DNA of 64,000 nt from Streptomyces sp. HB132 (GCF_016909575.1 NZ_JAFBGA010000014.1:114567-178566); one strand, 5' to 3'. Counted from the stretch's first letter, positions 42,660-52,160 are shown. The notes: a model not told the origin generated them from the letters alone. Numbers and translations: made by a program.

Positions 42660-44147
42660 GTGAGCGTCCACCTTCCCCAAGTTCTCGGCTCCGCTCGAAC
42701 AGGGGATGCCCCACTGGCCGCCGTCGTCGTCCTCGCAGCGGGTGAGGGAACCCGCATGAAGTCGAAGACACCCAAGGTCCTGCACGAGATCTCCGGGCGC
42801 TCGCTCGTCGGACATGTCGTCGCCGCCTCCCGCGAGCTCGACCCCCAGCACCTCGTCGTGGTCGTCGGCCACGCCGCCGAGCAGGTCACCGCGCACCTCT
42901 CCGCCGGCGAGACCCCCGTGCGCACCGCCTTCCAGGCCGAGCAGAACGGCACCGGTCACGCGGTCCGCATGGGCCTGGAGGAGCTCGGCGGCACCGTCGA
43001 GGGCACCGTGATCGTGGTCTGCGGCGACACCCCGCTGCTCTCCGGAGAGACCCTCTCCGCGCTCGCCACGACCCACGCCGCCGACGCGAACGCGGTCACC
43101 GTGCTGACCGCCGAGGTCCCGGACTCGACCGGCTACGGCCGGATCGTCCGCGACGCGGCCACAGGGGCGGTCACCGAGATCGTCGAGCACAAGGACGCCA
43201 CCGACGCGCAGCGCGCGATCCGGGAGATCAACTCCGGGGTCTTCGCCTTCGACGGCCGTCTGCTGAGTGACGCCCTGGGCAAGGTGCGTACGGACAACAG
43301 CCAGGGTGAGGAGTACCTCACCGACGTGCTGTCGATCCTGCGCGAGGCCGGGCACCGCGTGGGCGCCTCGATTGCCGGCGACCACCGGGAGATCCTGGGC
43401 ATCAACAACCGGCTCCAGCTGGCCGAGGCGAGGCGGCTGCTCAACGAGCGGCTCCTGGAGCGCGCGATGCTGGCGGGTGTGACGGTCATGGACCCCGCGT
43501 CCACGCTGATCGACGCGACGGTGACGTACGAGCGGGACGCGATCGTGCACCCGGGGACCCAGCTGCTGGGCGCGACGCACCTGGCGGAGGACGCCGAGGT
43601 GGGCCCGAACTCCCGGCTCAAGGACACCGTCGTGCACGAGGGCGCGCGCCTGGACAACACGGTCGCCGACGGTGCCGAGGTGGGCCCGGGGGCAAGCGTC
43701 GGTCCGTTCGCGTATCTCCGGCCGGGTACGCGGCTGGGCGCGAAGTCCAAGGCGGGTACGTACGTCGAGATGAAGAACGCGACGATCGGTGAGGGCACGA
43801 AGGTCCCGCACCTGAGTTACGTCGGTGACGCGACGATCGGTGACCACACCAACATCGGTGCGGCGAGCGTGTTCGTGAACTACGACGGGGTGGCGAAGCA
43901 CCACACCACGATCGGGTCCCACTGCCGGACCGGGTCGGACAATATGTTTGTGGCGCCTGTCACGGTCGGGGACGGCGTTTACACCGCGGCGGGTTCGGTC
44001 ATCACCAAGGACGTACCGTCCGGTTCGCTGGCCGTGGCACGGGGCCAGCAGCGGAATATCGAGGGCTGGGTCGCCCGGAAGCGCCCCGGGAGCGCGGCGG
44101 CTCAGGCCGCTCAGGCGGCCACGCAGGCGACCGACGGCGAAAGCTGA
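42660..44147 (+). CDS. glmU: Bifunctional GlmU (UDP-GlcNAc synthesis)
   Basis: 495 residues. N-acetylglucosamine-1-phosphate uridyltransferase and glucosamine-1-phosphate acetyltransferase, giving UDP-GlcNAc for the cell wall. N-terminal nucleotidyltransferase with AAGEGTRMKSKTPKVLHE (about 26-43) and CGDTPLL; C-terminal left-handed beta-helix of hexapeptide repeats (about 260-450) with PFAYLRPGT and NYDGVAKHHTTIG. The Ala/Gln-rich tail is a Streptomyces extension. GTG 42660 with AAGGG upstream is the likely start. Followed by prs at 119 bp, the conserved actinobacterial order. Confidence 0.97.
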   Translation: MSVHLPQVLGSARTGDAPLAAVVVLAAGEGTRMKSKTPKVLHEISGRSLVGHVVAASRELDPQHLVVVVGHAAEQVTAHLSAGETPVRTAFQAEQNGTGHAVRMGLEELGGTVEGTVIVVCGDTPLLSGETLSALATTHAADANAVTVLTAEVPDSTGYGRIVRDAATGAVTEIVEHKDATDAQRAIREINSGVFAFDGRLLSDALGKVRTDNSQGEEYLTDVLSILREAGHRVGASIAGDHREILGINNRLQLAEARRLLNERLLERAMLAGVTVMDPASTLIDATVTYERDAIVHPGTQLLGATHLAEDAEVGPNSRLKDTVVHEGARLDNTVADGAEVGPGASVGPFAYLRPGTRLGAKSKAGTYVEMKNATIGEGTKVPHLSYVGDATIGDHTNIGAASVFVNYDGVAKHHTTIGSHCRTGSDNMFVAPVTVGDGVYTAAGSVITKDVPSGSLAVARGQQRNIEGWVARKRPGSAAAQAAQAATQATDGES

Positions 44148-44266
44148 CCGGAAACAGGTGCGCCAAAGGCGGCGTACCGTGATAGATGCTCACCCATTTC
44201 GGCTGGCTCGTCGCAGATCGGGACTCATGCGTGCGGTGCCAGATACACGTCTGAGGAGACTGTGCT

Positions 44267-45244
44267 GTGACCGGGATCAAGACGACCGGCGAGAAGAAAC
44301 TGATGCTCTTCTCCGGCCGCGCCCACCCCGAGCTGGCCGAGGAGGTCGCACATCAACTGGGTGTCGGTCTCGTGCCGACGAAGGCCTTCGATTTCGCCAA
44401 CGGTGAGATCTACGTACGGTTCCAGGAGTCCGCTCGCGGCGCCGACTGCTTCCTGATCCAGAGCCACACGGCTCCGATCAACAAGTGGATCATGGAGCAG
44501 CTGATCATGCTGGACGCGCTGAAGCGCGCGTCCGCCCGGTCCATCACGGTGATCGTGCCGTTCTACGGCTACGCGCGCCAGGACAAGAAGCACCGTGGTC
44601 GTGAGCCGATCTCGGCGCGCATGGTCGCCGACCTGATGAAGACGGCGGGTGCGGACCGCATCCTCACCGTGGATCTGCACACGGACCAGATCCAGGGCTT
44701 CTTCGACGGCCCGGTGGACCACCTGTTCGCGCTGCCGATCCTGGCGGACTACGTGGGCGCCAAGGTGGACCGTTCGAAGCTGACGATCGTGTCGCCGGAT
44801 GCCGGCCGGGTACGCGTGGCCGACCGCTGGTGCGACCGTCTCGACGCGCCGCTGGCGATCGTCCACAAGCGCCGCGACAAGGACGTGCCGAACCAGGTGA
44901 GCGTCCACGAGGTCGTCGGTAACGTCGAGGGCCGGGTGTGTGTTCTGGTCGACGACATGATCGACACGGGTGGCACGATCTGTGCCGCCGCCGACGCGCT
45001 GTTCGCGCACGGCGCCGAGGACGTCATAGTGACGGCCACGCACGGTGTGCTGTCCGGCCCCGCCGCGGACCGCCTGAAGAACTCGAAGGTCAGCGAGTTC
45101 GTCTTCACGGACACGCTGCCGACGCCGGGTGAGCTGGAGATCGACAAGATCACGGTTCTCTCGATCGCGCCGACCATCGCGCGTGCGGTGCGTGAGGTCT
45201 TCGAGGACGGTTCGGTGACGAGCCTCTTCGAGGAGCAGGGGTGA
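44267..45244 (+). CDS. prs: Ribose-phosphate pyrophosphokinase
   Basis: 325 residues. Makes PRPP from ribose 5-phosphate and ATP for nucleotide, His and Trp synthesis. Seen: GRAHPELAEEVAHQLG near the start, YGYARQDKKHRGREPIS (flexible-loop/ATP site), DLHTDQIQGFF, and PRPP-binding VLVDDMIDTGGTI (about 226-240). GTG 44267 is preceded by GAGGAG. Lies between glmU and the L25 gene, as in most actinobacteria; these probably form one transcription unit with an extra promoter before rplY. Confidence 0.97.
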   Translation: MTGIKTTGEKKLMLFSGRAHPELAEEVAHQLGVGLVPTKAFDFANGEIYVRFQESARGADCFLIQSHTAPINKWIMEQLIMLDALKRASARSITVIVPFYGYARQDKKHRGREPISARMVADLMKTAGADRILTVDLHTDQIQGFFDGPVDHLFALPILADYVGAKVDRSKLTIVSPDAGRVRVADRWCDRLDAPLAIVHKRRDKDVPNQVSVHEVVGNVEGRVCVLVDDMIDTGGTICAAADALFAHGAEDVIVTATHGVLSGPAADRLKNSKVSEFVFTDTLPTPGELEIDKITVLSIAPTIARAVREVFEDGSVTSLFEEQG

Positions 45245-45292
45245 TCCACCTCGGGTGACCGCCTTCGGAGGGTTGCCTCCGGGTGATCGACT

Positions 45293-45321
45293 TTGGGCGC
45301 GGCCTCCCCGCCGGGTAGACT
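45293..45321 (+). promoter_or_regulatory. Promoter before rplY with long leader
   Basis: TTGGGC (45293-45298), 17-bp spacer, TAGACT (45316-45321). Transcription here would give a leader of about 130 nt before the L25 start at 45461. The leader has GC-rich stretches but no motif I can name. Confidence 0.5.
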
Positions 45322-45460
45322 GGACAAGTTGCTCGGCGAGGGAGGCCGTTCTCATGCGTGGTCATGGGAGTCGGTGGTCCGTTATCGACGCGCTCTTCGT
45401 AGCAGGCCTGTCGTGGGCCGGGTGACCATCGGTTTTTCGTCACCTTACGAGGAGTGCAGC

Positions 45461-46048
45461 ATGGCTGAGATCAAGCTCGACGCAACGGTCCGCACGGAGT
45501 TCGGCAAGGGCGCTGCCCGTCGCACCCGTCGCGCCAACCTGGTTCCCGGGGTCGTCTACGGCCACGGTGCTGAGCCGGTTCACATCAACCTGCCGGGCCA
45601 CGAGCTGCTTCTCGCCCTGCGTACCGCCAACGTCCTGATCGGTCTGGAGATCGACGGCAAGGACGCCCTGGTGATCCCGAAGGCCGTGCAGCGCAACGCC
45701 ATCAAGGGCAACATCGAGCACGTCGACCTGCTGACCGTGAAGCGCGGCGAGAAGGTCAACGTCGAGATCGCGGTGCACGCCGAGGGCGACCTGGCGCCGG
45801 GTGCCAACCTGCTGGAGTACGTGCAGAACACCCTGCTCGTCGAGGCCGAGGCCACCCACATCCCCGAGTCGGTCACGGTCTCCGTCGCCGGTCTGGACGC
45901 GGGTGACTCGATCGCCGCCAAGGACATCACGCTGCCGAAGGGCGCCGTGCTCGCCGGTGACGAGGACGCCATCGTGCTGCAGGTCGTCGCCGCGCAGGCC
46001 GAGGAAGCGCCTGCCGAGGGCACCGAGACCGAAGGTGCCGAGGCCTGA
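45461..46048 (+). CDS. rplY: 50S ribosomal protein L25/general stress protein Ctc
   Basis: 195 residues. Long (CTC/TL5) form of L25 that binds 5S rRNA. N-terminal L25 domain (VRTEFGKGAARRTRRANLVPGVVYG), then the TL5 C-terminal beta domain (VNVEIAVHAEGDLAPG; IPESVTVSVAGLDAGDSI) and an acidic Ala/Glu tail. ATG 45461 has GAGGAG upstream; the frame is open earlier without homology. A clear terminator follows, although pth lies in the same direction 110 bp on. Confidence 0.96.
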   Translation: MAEIKLDATVRTEFGKGAARRTRRANLVPGVVYGHGAEPVHINLPGHELLLALRTANVLIGLEIDGKDALVIPKAVQRNAIKGNIEHVDLLTVKRGEKVNVEIAVHAEGDLAPGANLLEYVQNTLLVEAEATHIPESVTVSVAGLDAGDSIAAKDITLPKGAVLAGDEDAIVLQVVAAQAEEAPAEGTETEGAEA

Positions 46049-46071
46049 GCCTCGCCCCACCTGCTTGACTG

Positions 46072-46110
46072 ACGGGGTGGCGGTTCCCTTCCGGGGTTCC
46101 GCCGCCCCGT
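46072..46110 (+). terminator. Terminator after rplY
   Basis: ACGGGGTGGCGG pairs with CCGCCGCCCCGT (one mismatch), followed by TTCTCTGTTT, a genuine T-rich tail that is unusual in this GC-rich DNA. Confidence 0.8.
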
Positions 46111-46158
46111 TTCTCTGTTTCGACCGGTATGTACGCACTGCGAGGAGACCGCGTTCTG

Positions 46159-46752
46159 ATGTCCGATGCCACCGACCCCTGGCTGATCGTGGGCCTCGGT
46201 AATCCCGGCCCCGACTATGCGGCGAACCGGCACAACGTGGGTTTCATGGTGGCCGATCTGCTGGCGGAGCGGGTCGGCGGGAAGTTCAAGCGGGCGCCGA
46301 AGGCGCAGGCGCAGGTGCTGGAGGGGCGGATCGGTCCGCCCGGGCCGCTGAGCCGTCGTGTGGTGCTGGTGAAGCCGATGTCGTACATGAATCTGTCGGG
46401 TGGTCCGGTGACGGCGCTGCGGGACTTCTACAAGGTGCCGACCGATCACGTGGTGGCGGTCCATGACGAGTTGGACATCGATTTCGGCATGCTGCGGTTG
46501 AAGCTGGGCGGGGGTGACAACGGGCACAACGGGCTGAAGTCGATGACGAAGGCGATGGGTCCGGATTATCACCGGGTGCGGTTCGGGATCGGCCGGCCGC
46601 CGGGGCGGATGCAGGTCGCGGACTTCGTGCTGAAGGACTTCTCGGCGGCGGAGCGCAAGGAGCTCGCGTATCTGGTGGACAGGTCGGCGGATGCGGTGGA
46701 GTCGTTGGTGGCGGAGGGGCTGGAGCGGGCTCAGTCCGCGTACAACTCCTGA
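46159..46752 (+). CDS. pth: Peptidyl-tRNA hydrolase
   Basis: 197 residues. Releases tRNA from prematurely dropped peptidyl-tRNA. Family marks: LIVGLGNPGPDYAANRHNVGF (catalytic His in RHNVGF), KPMSYMNLSGGPV, HDELDIDFG (catalytic Asp region) and GGDNGHNGLKS. I start at ATG 46159 (MSDATDPWLI); the ribosome site GAGGAG is about 11 bases upstream, and an in-frame ATG at 46129 precedes it and is unlikely. Follows rplY, the usual actinobacterial arrangement. Confidence 0.96.
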   Translation: MSDATDPWLIVGLGNPGPDYAANRHNVGFMVADLLAERVGGKFKRAPKAQAQVLEGRIGPPGPLSRRVVLVKPMSYMNLSGGPVTALRDFYKVPTDHVVAVHDELDIDFGMLRLKLGGGDNGHNGLKSMTKAMGPDYHRVRFGIGRPPGRMQVADFVLKDFSAAERKELAYLVDRSADAVESLVAEGLERAQSAYNS

Positions 46753-46827
46753 CATTCCCACTGCTTCTCGGGTGTTCTTCGGCCACGGGTTGACCGAGGG
46801 CAGGGCTCTGCCCAAGGATCTGCCCCC

Positions 46828-47298
46828 ATGAAACGGAGTTCCTCGCACCGGCTGCTGGCCCGTGCCCGTACGTTCGCCGCGGGCTGTGTCGCCGTGTTGC
46901 TGCTGGTCGCGGGCGTGTGGTCGTCGTGGGAGAACGCGCACCACATCGTTCTGGCCAAGGGTCGTGAGCACGGGACGATGTCGGTGACGGTGTGCGGTGA
47001 GGACGCGTGCACGGGGTCGTTCTCGCCTGACGCGGATGCGCGGGAGCGGGCGTCGGTGACGATCGAGCGGTCCGTCGCGGCGCGGAAGGGGGACCGTTTC
47101 CCCGTGGTGGTGAAGCCCGGGTCCGGTGATGTGGTGCGTACCGGGACTCCGGGTCTGCTGCATGCCTGGGTGCCGTTGGGTGGTGCGCTGCTACTGGCCG
47201 CGCTCGTGATCGGCGGCGGGATGCGGCTGACGCGGATCGCGTGGGGTGCGGGGGTCGCGGGTGCGGCCCTGCTGACGGCGACGTTCGTCGCCCTCTGA
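46828..47298 (+). CDS. Small membrane protein with extracytoplasmic loop
   Basis: 156 residues, unrecognised. One N-terminal hydrophobic helix (FAAGCVAVLLLVAGVW), a polar loop of about 70 residues with a Cys pair (VCGEDAC), and two C-terminal helices (VPLGGALLLAALVIGGGM; GAGVAGAALLTATFVAL). Topology suggests the loop is outside, where the two Cys could form a disulfide. It is convergent with ppc, 34 bp apart. No function can be assigned. Confidence 0.75.
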   Translation: MKRSSSHRLLARARTFAAGCVAVLLLVAGVWSSWENAHHIVLAKGREHGTMSVTVCGEDACTGSFSPDADARERASVTIERSVAARKGDRFPVVVKPGSGDVVRTGTPGLLHAWVPLGGALLLAALVIGGGMRLTRIAWGAGVAGAALLTATFVAL

Positions 47299-47332
47299 CA
47301 GGACCGCACCGGTCGGCTTCCCCGGGTGTGGG

Positions 47333-50062
47333 TCAGCCGGTGTTGCGGAGGCCCGCTGCCACACCGTTGACGGTGAGCAGCAGGGCGCGGGCGAGGAGCG
47401 GATCGGCTTCCTCGCCGCGCTCGGCGGCCTGGCGCTGGCGGGCGAGCAGGGACACCTGGAGGTAGGAGATCGGGTCCAGGTAGGCGTCGCGGATGGCGAA
47501 GGTCTGCTGGAGCACCGGGCTGGTGCCGAGGAGTTCCTTGCCGCCGGTGACCTTGAGGACTTCCTGCACGGTGAGCTCGTGCTCGGCCTGGATGACGTCG
47601 AAGACGTGCTTGAGCTCGTCGGGCACGAGGGTGTCGACGTAGTGCCGTGCGATGCGCAGGTCGGTCTTGGCGAGGGTCATCTCGACGTTGGAGAGGAAGT
47701 TCTGGAAGAAGTGCCACTGTTCGTGCATCTCGTCCAGGACGGTGTCGAGGCCGGCTTCGCGCAGTGCCTTGAGGCCGGAGCCGACGCCGAACCAGCCGGG
47801 GACGATCTGCCGTGACTGGGTCCAGCCGAAGACCCACGGGATGGCGCGGAGGCCGTCGAGCGAGACGCCCGAGCCGGGGCGGCGGGAGGGCCGGGAGCCG
47901 AGGTGCAGGTCGGCGAGCTGGTCGACCGGGGTGGATGCGAGGAAGTACGCGGGCAGGTCCGGGTCCTCGACGAGCTTGCGGTAGGCGTCGTGGGCGGCGT
48001 CGGAGACGGTGTCCATGGCCGCGTCCCAGCGGGCCAGCGCCTCGTCGGACTGGCGGGGTGCGGTGTGGAGCGCGGAGGCCTGGAGGGTGGCCGCGACGGT
48101 CAGCTCCAGGTTCTCGCGGGCGAGGGCGGGGATGAGGTACTTGTCGGAGATGACCTCGCCCTGCTCGGTCACCTTGATCTCGCCCTCGAGGGTGCCCCAG
48201 GGCTGCGCGAGGATCGCGTCGTGGGAGGGGCCGCCGCCTCGGCCGACGGTGCCGCCGCGGCCGTGGAAGAGGCGCAGGCGTACGCCGTAGCGGTGGGCGA
48301 CGTCGCGGAGCCGGCGCTGGGCGCGGTGGATCTCCCACTGGGAGGTGGTGATGCCGCCGAACTTGGAGGAGTCGGAGTAGCCGAGCATGACCTCCTGGAC
48401 GTCGCCGCGGAGCGATACGAGCCGTCGGTAGGAGGGGTCGGCGAGCATCTCGTCGAGGATGACGTCGGCGGCCTTGAGCTCGTCGGTGGTCTCCAGGAGC
48501 GGCACGATGCCGATCTTGGCCCAGCCGCCGTGGAGGTCGATGAGTCCGGCTTCGCGGGCGAGGACGGCGGCGGCGAAGACGTCGTCGGCGCCCTGGCACA
48601 TCGAGATGATGTAGGACTCGATGACTTCGGGGCCGAAGCGTTCGAAGGCCTGCTTGATGGTGTGGAAGACGCCGAGGGTCTTCTCGCCGGCGGCGTCGAG
48701 GGGTGCCGGGGTGGGTGCGAGGGGGCGGCGGGAGCGGAGTTCCTTGGCGAGGAGCTTCTGCCGGTAGTCGCGGGGCATGTCGGTGTAGCGCCAGGACTCC
48801 TCGCCGAGGCGGTCGAAGAGCTGGCCGAGGGTGTGGTGGTGGGCGTCGGCGTGTTCGCGGACGTCCATGGTGGCGAGCTGGAGGCCGAACGCGGTGAGCG
48901 TGCGGATGGTGCGGTCCATGCGGCCGTCGGCGAAGAGTCCGCCGCGGTGTTCGCGCAGGGAGGTCTGGATGAGGGCCAGGTCGGCGATGAGTTCGGCGGT
49001 GCCGAGGTAGTCGCAGCCGGGTCGGTGGGGGGTGCCGGAGGCGAGGCGCTCGCGGGTGTTGACCAGCTTCTGGCGGACGCATGTGGCCTTGAGCCGGTAG
49101 GGCTCCTCGGCGTTCAGCCGCTTGTAGCGGGGGCTGATCTCGGGGAGGCGCTCCAGGTCGGTCTGGAGCGAGGTGAGGAGCTCGTCGGTGGCTCCGGTGT
49201 AGCGGATGGAGTTGGAGAGCAGTCCGCGCAGCTGGTCGACGAGTTCGAGGGCGTCGGTGATGCCGTGCTCGTGCTGGAGGATGAGCACGTCCCAGGTGAC
49301 GGTGGGCGTGACGTTGGGGTTGCCGTCGCGGTCTCCTCCGATCCAGGTGCCGAAGGTGAGCGGGCGGGTGCCGGCGGGCAGTTCGACGCCGACGCGCTCC
49401 AGCTCCGCGGCCAGGTCCTCCAGGACGTCGCCCACCGCGTTGGCGTGGAGTTCGTCGAGGTAGTAGATGGCGTTGCGGGCCTCGTCGGCGGGCTCCGGGC
49501 GGACGACGCGGAGTTCGTCGGTCTGCCAGATGAGGTCGATGTTCTCGGCCAGCCGGATGTCCTGGCGTCGGCGGTCGGCCTCGATGACCGGGGTTTCGAG
49601 GAGTTCGGCGATGCGGCGGAGCTTGTTGAGTACGGAGCGCCGTGCGGCCTCGGTGGGGTGTGCGGTGAAGACGGGCCGGACGTTGAGGTTCTTGACCGTC
49701 TCGCGCAGGTGTTCGGGGTCGGCGTCCTTGAGGCGGTCGGCGGTGCGGGCGAGGAGTCCGCCCTCGGCGGACCGGCGGTCGCGCATCTCGTGGGCGCGGT
49801 GGACCTGCTCGGTGACGTTGGCGAGGTGGAAGTAGGTGGAGAAGGCGCGCACGAGTTGTGCGGCGGTCTCCAGGTCCGTGTCCCCGAGGAGCTCCGCGGC
49901 TGCCTCGCCGTCGGTGCGGGTGAGGGCACGGACGCGCTCGACGAGGTCGAGGAGGTCCTGGCCCTCCTGTCGTACGAGGGTCTCGCCCAGGAGGTCGCCG
50001 AGGCGGCGGATGTCGGCCCGCAGTTCGGTGTTGGCGGCAGGGGTCTGGTCGGCACTGCTCAC
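47333..50062 (-). CDS. ppc: Phosphoenolpyruvate carboxylase
   Basis: 909 residues. Carboxylates PEP to oxaloacetate, the main anaplerotic step. Seen: FTAHPTEAARRSVLNKLRR (active His), GGDRDGNPNVTPTV, the glycine-rich FHGRGGTVGRGGGPSH (about 592), and the conserved C-terminal NG-type end GLRNTG. GTG 50062 has AGGAG nine bases upstream (VSSADQTPAANT); an upstream ATG at 50092 would include the ribosome site in the protein and is rejected. Divergent from the desaturase across 327 bp. Confidence 0.97.
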   Translation of the reverse strand: MSSADQTPAANTELRADIRRLGDLLGETLVRQEGQDLLDLVERVRALTRTDGEAAAELLGDTDLETAAQLVRAFSTYFHLANVTEQVHRAHEMRDRRSAEGGLLARTADRLKDADPEHLRETVKNLNVRPVFTAHPTEAARRSVLNKLRRIAELLETPVIEADRRRQDIRLAENIDLIWQTDELRVVRPEPADEARNAIYYLDELHANAVGDVLEDLAAELERVGVELPAGTRPLTFGTWIGGDRDGNPNVTPTVTWDVLILQHEHGITDALELVDQLRGLLSNSIRYTGATDELLTSLQTDLERLPEISPRYKRLNAEEPYRLKATCVRQKLVNTRERLASGTPHRPGCDYLGTAELIADLALIQTSLREHRGGLFADGRMDRTIRTLTAFGLQLATMDVREHADAHHHTLGQLFDRLGEESWRYTDMPRDYRQKLLAKELRSRRPLAPTPAPLDAAGEKTLGVFHTIKQAFERFGPEVIESYIISMCQGADDVFAAAVLAREAGLIDLHGGWAKIGIVPLLETTDELKAADVILDEMLADPSYRRLVSLRGDVQEVMLGYSDSSKFGGITTSQWEIHRAQRRLRDVAHRYGVRLRLFHGRGGTVGRGGGPSHDAILAQPWGTLEGEIKVTEQGEVISDKYLIPALARENLELTVAATLQASALHTAPRQSDEALARWDAAMDTVSDAAHDAYRKLVEDPDLPAYFLASTPVDQLADLHLGSRPSRRPGSGVSLDGLRAIPWVFGWTQSRQIVPGWFGVGSGLKALREAGLDTVLDEMHEQWHFFQNFLSNVEMTLAKTDLRIARHYVDTLVPDELKHVFDVIQAEHELTVQEVLKVTGGKELLGTSPVLQQTFAIRDAYLDPISYLQVSLLARQRQAAERGEEADPLLARALLLTVNGVAAGLRNTG

Positions 50063-50316
50063 AGTGTGCGGCTCCTTGCAGTGGTTGAGCACGTCTGTCA
50101 GGGGGGCCGGGGCGCTCGCGGTGCTGACGGGTCACCCCGGATGTGCAGAGTGCGGACCGCGCTGTCCGACGCACCCAGGATAGGTGTCCGGGGGTTCGGC
50201 GTGCTCGCTGCCCTGCGGGGCGGTGCGGATCCGGGGCGTACGGAGGGGTGGGGCCCGGCTGTGCGGAGGTTGTCGCGGCGGCGCTCTCGTGTCCTGGCCC
50301 TGTTCGCTGCCATACT

Positions 50317-50343
50317 TACGTTGCCGTAGGTTACGGAAGCGTA
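50317..50343. promoter_or_regulatory. TetR-type operator before fatty-acid desaturase
   Basis: 27-bp imperfect dyad centred near 50330: outer TACG/CGTA and inner CCGTA/TACGG half-sites. TTACG-type half-sites of this kind bind TetR regulators of fatty-acid genes. The remainder of 50063-50389 is gene-free and must also carry the ppc promoter. Confidence 0.65.
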
Positions 50344-50389
50344 GACCGCTCATACCATCATATTTCCTCACCTCACAGGGGACTCCCCA

Positions 50390-51376
50390 ATGCCCACCAG
50401 CCCCGATGTGATCGACGACGGCCTGCCGACGGCGGCAGGCGACTCCGCAGCCCGCTCCGCCACGCTCGGCGGCGACAAGAAGCGTTCGGTCGAGCAGATC
50501 GCGCTGCTCCTGTTCATCGTGGTGCCGTTCGCGGCCCTGGTCGCGGCGGTGCCGCTGGCCTGGGGCCGCGGTGTCAGCTGGCTCGATCTGGGCCTGCTGG
50601 TCGCCATGTACTACTGGGGCTGCCACGGCGTGACGATCGGCTTCCACCGGTACTTCACGCACGGCTCCTTCAAGGCGAACCGCGCGCTGCGCGTCACCCT
50701 GGCCGTCGCGGGTTCGATGGCGGTGGAGGGGCCGCTGGTGCGCTGGGTGGCCGACCACCGCAAGCACCACCGGTTCTCGGACGCCGAGGGCGACCCGCAT
50801 TCGCCGTGGCGGTTCGGCGAGAACCTCCCGGCGCTGATGAAGGGCCTGTGGTGGGCCCACATCGGGTGGATGTTCAACGAGGAGCAGACTCCGCAGCAGA
50901 AGTACGCCCCCGACCTGGTCAGGGACCCGGCGATCCGCGCGATCTCGCGTCACTTCCTCAGCTTCACGGTCCTCTCGCTGGCGATCCCTCCCCTGGTCGG
51001 CGGCCTGGTCACCATGTCGTGGTGGGGTGCGTTCACCGCCTTCTTCTGGGGTTCGCTGGTCCGTGTCGCGCTGCTGCACCACGTGACGTGGTCGATCAAC
51101 TCGATCTGCCACGCGGTCGGCAAGCGGCCCTTCAAGTCCCGTGACCGGTCAGGGAACGTGTGGTGGCTGGCGGTGCTCTCCTGCGGCGAGTCCTGGCACA
51201 ACCTGCACCACGCGGACCCGACGAGCGCGCGGCACGGGGTGATGAGGGGGCAGATCGATTCCAGCGCCCGGCTGATCCGCTGGTTCGAGAAGCTGGGCTG
51301 GGCGCACGACGTCCGGTGGCCCGACGCCTCACGTATCGCCTCCCGGCGCAAGCCCGCGGCCGCCGACCCGGCATGA
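50390..51376 (+). CDS. Fatty-acid (acyl-CoA/acyl-lipid) desaturase
   Basis: 328 residues, integral membrane di-iron enzyme that introduces a double bond into acyl chains and so adjusts membrane fluidity. Three His boxes: HRYFTH (about 85), HRKHH (about 122) and HNLHH (about 269), with hydrophobic pairs between them. This is the delta-9 acyl-CoA desaturase class. ATG 50390 follows CAGGGGA. The stop overlaps the start of the TetR gene (ATGA), so enzyme and presumed repressor are co-expressed from the promoter with the TACG dyad. Confidence 0.95.
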   Translation: MPTSPDVIDDGLPTAAGDSAARSATLGGDKKRSVEQIALLLFIVVPFAALVAAVPLAWGRGVSWLDLGLLVAMYYWGCHGVTIGFHRYFTHGSFKANRALRVTLAVAGSMAVEGPLVRWVADHRKHHRFSDAEGDPHSPWRFGENLPALMKGLWWAHIGWMFNEEQTPQQKYAPDLVRDPAIRAISRHFLSFTVLSLAIPPLVGGLVTMSWWGAFTAFFWGSLVRVALLHHVTWSINSICHAVGKRPFKSRDRSGNVWWLAVLSCGESWHNLHHADPTSARHGVMRGQIDSSARLIRWFEKLGWAHDVRWPDASRIASRRKPAAADPA

Positions 51377-52059
51377 TTGACGACGTGGCGACCGACGGAA
51401 GCACCAGCGGCGAGAAGAGCATGCCTGTTCCCACCCGACGGGCCCGGCGGGTCCGTATGACGGGCAAGGAGCGGCGCGAGCAACTCCTGGACATCGGCCG
51501 CACCTTGTTCGCCGACAAGGGCTTCGAGGGCACCTCGGTGGAGGAGATCGCGGCGCGCGCAGGGGTGTCCAAGCCGGTGGTGTACGAGCACTTCGGCGGC
51601 AAGGAGGGCCTGTACGCCGTCGTGGTCGACCGTGAGATGCGCCAGCTGCTGGATCTGGTGACGGGGGCGCTCACGGCGGGGCATCCGCGTGAGCTGCTGG
51701 AGCAGGCGGCGTTCGCGCTGCTCGACTACATCGAGACGTATACGGACGGTTTCCGGATCCTGGTCCGTGATTCGCCGGTCGCGCAGTCCACGGGCACCTT
51801 CGCGTCGTTGATCAGTGACATCGCGACGCAGGTCGAGGACATCCTGGGCCTGGAGTTCAAGGCCCGGGGCTTCGACGCGAAGCTGGCCCCGCTGTACGCC
51901 CAGGCCCTGGTCGGGATGGTGGCGCTGACCGGCCAGTGGTGGCTGGACGTGCGGAAGCCGAAGAAGGCCGAGGTAGCCGCCCATCTGGTGAATCTGGCGT
52001 GGCACGGGCTGGAGAACCTGGAGTCGAAGCCGCGGCTGATAGGCCACCGGAAGAGCTGA
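51373..52059 (+). CDS. TetR-family regulator of the desaturase
   Basis: 228 residues. After about 30 polar residues comes the TetR DNA-binding domain (GKERREQLLDIGRTLFADKGFEGTSVEEIAARAGVSKPVVYEHFGGKEGLY), then an all-helical ligand domain (FALLDYIETYTDGFRILVRDSP). ATG 51373 overlaps the desaturase stop; ATG 51421 is another possible start. Likely senses acyl-CoA or fatty acid and represses its own operon through the dyad at 50317-50343, as for DesT/FasR-type regulators (inference). Confidence 0.92.
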   Translation: MIDDVATDGSTSGEKSMPVPTRRARRVRMTGKERREQLLDIGRTLFADKGFEGTSVEEIAARAGVSKPVVYEHFGGKEGLYAVVVDREMRQLLDLVTGALTAGHPRELLEQAAFALLDYIETYTDGFRILVRDSPVAQSTGTFASLISDIATQVEDILGLEFKARGFDAKLAPLYAQALVGMVALTGQWWLDVRKPKKAEVAAHLVNLAWHGLENLESKPRLIGHRKS

Positions 52060-52160
52060 TCGGCGTCGGTGGGCGTGTGATCACTCGTTGTGATGACGCC
52101 TGCTGGTTCCCGGCCGTAGGGTGGTCGGCAGGGCACAGGATCCCGTCCATGGGAGGAACC

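Noticed and set aside
46731..50174. An 1147-codon frame opposite and across ppc
   Set aside because: Arg/Pro-rich shadow frame; ppc with its complete signature motifs explains the region.
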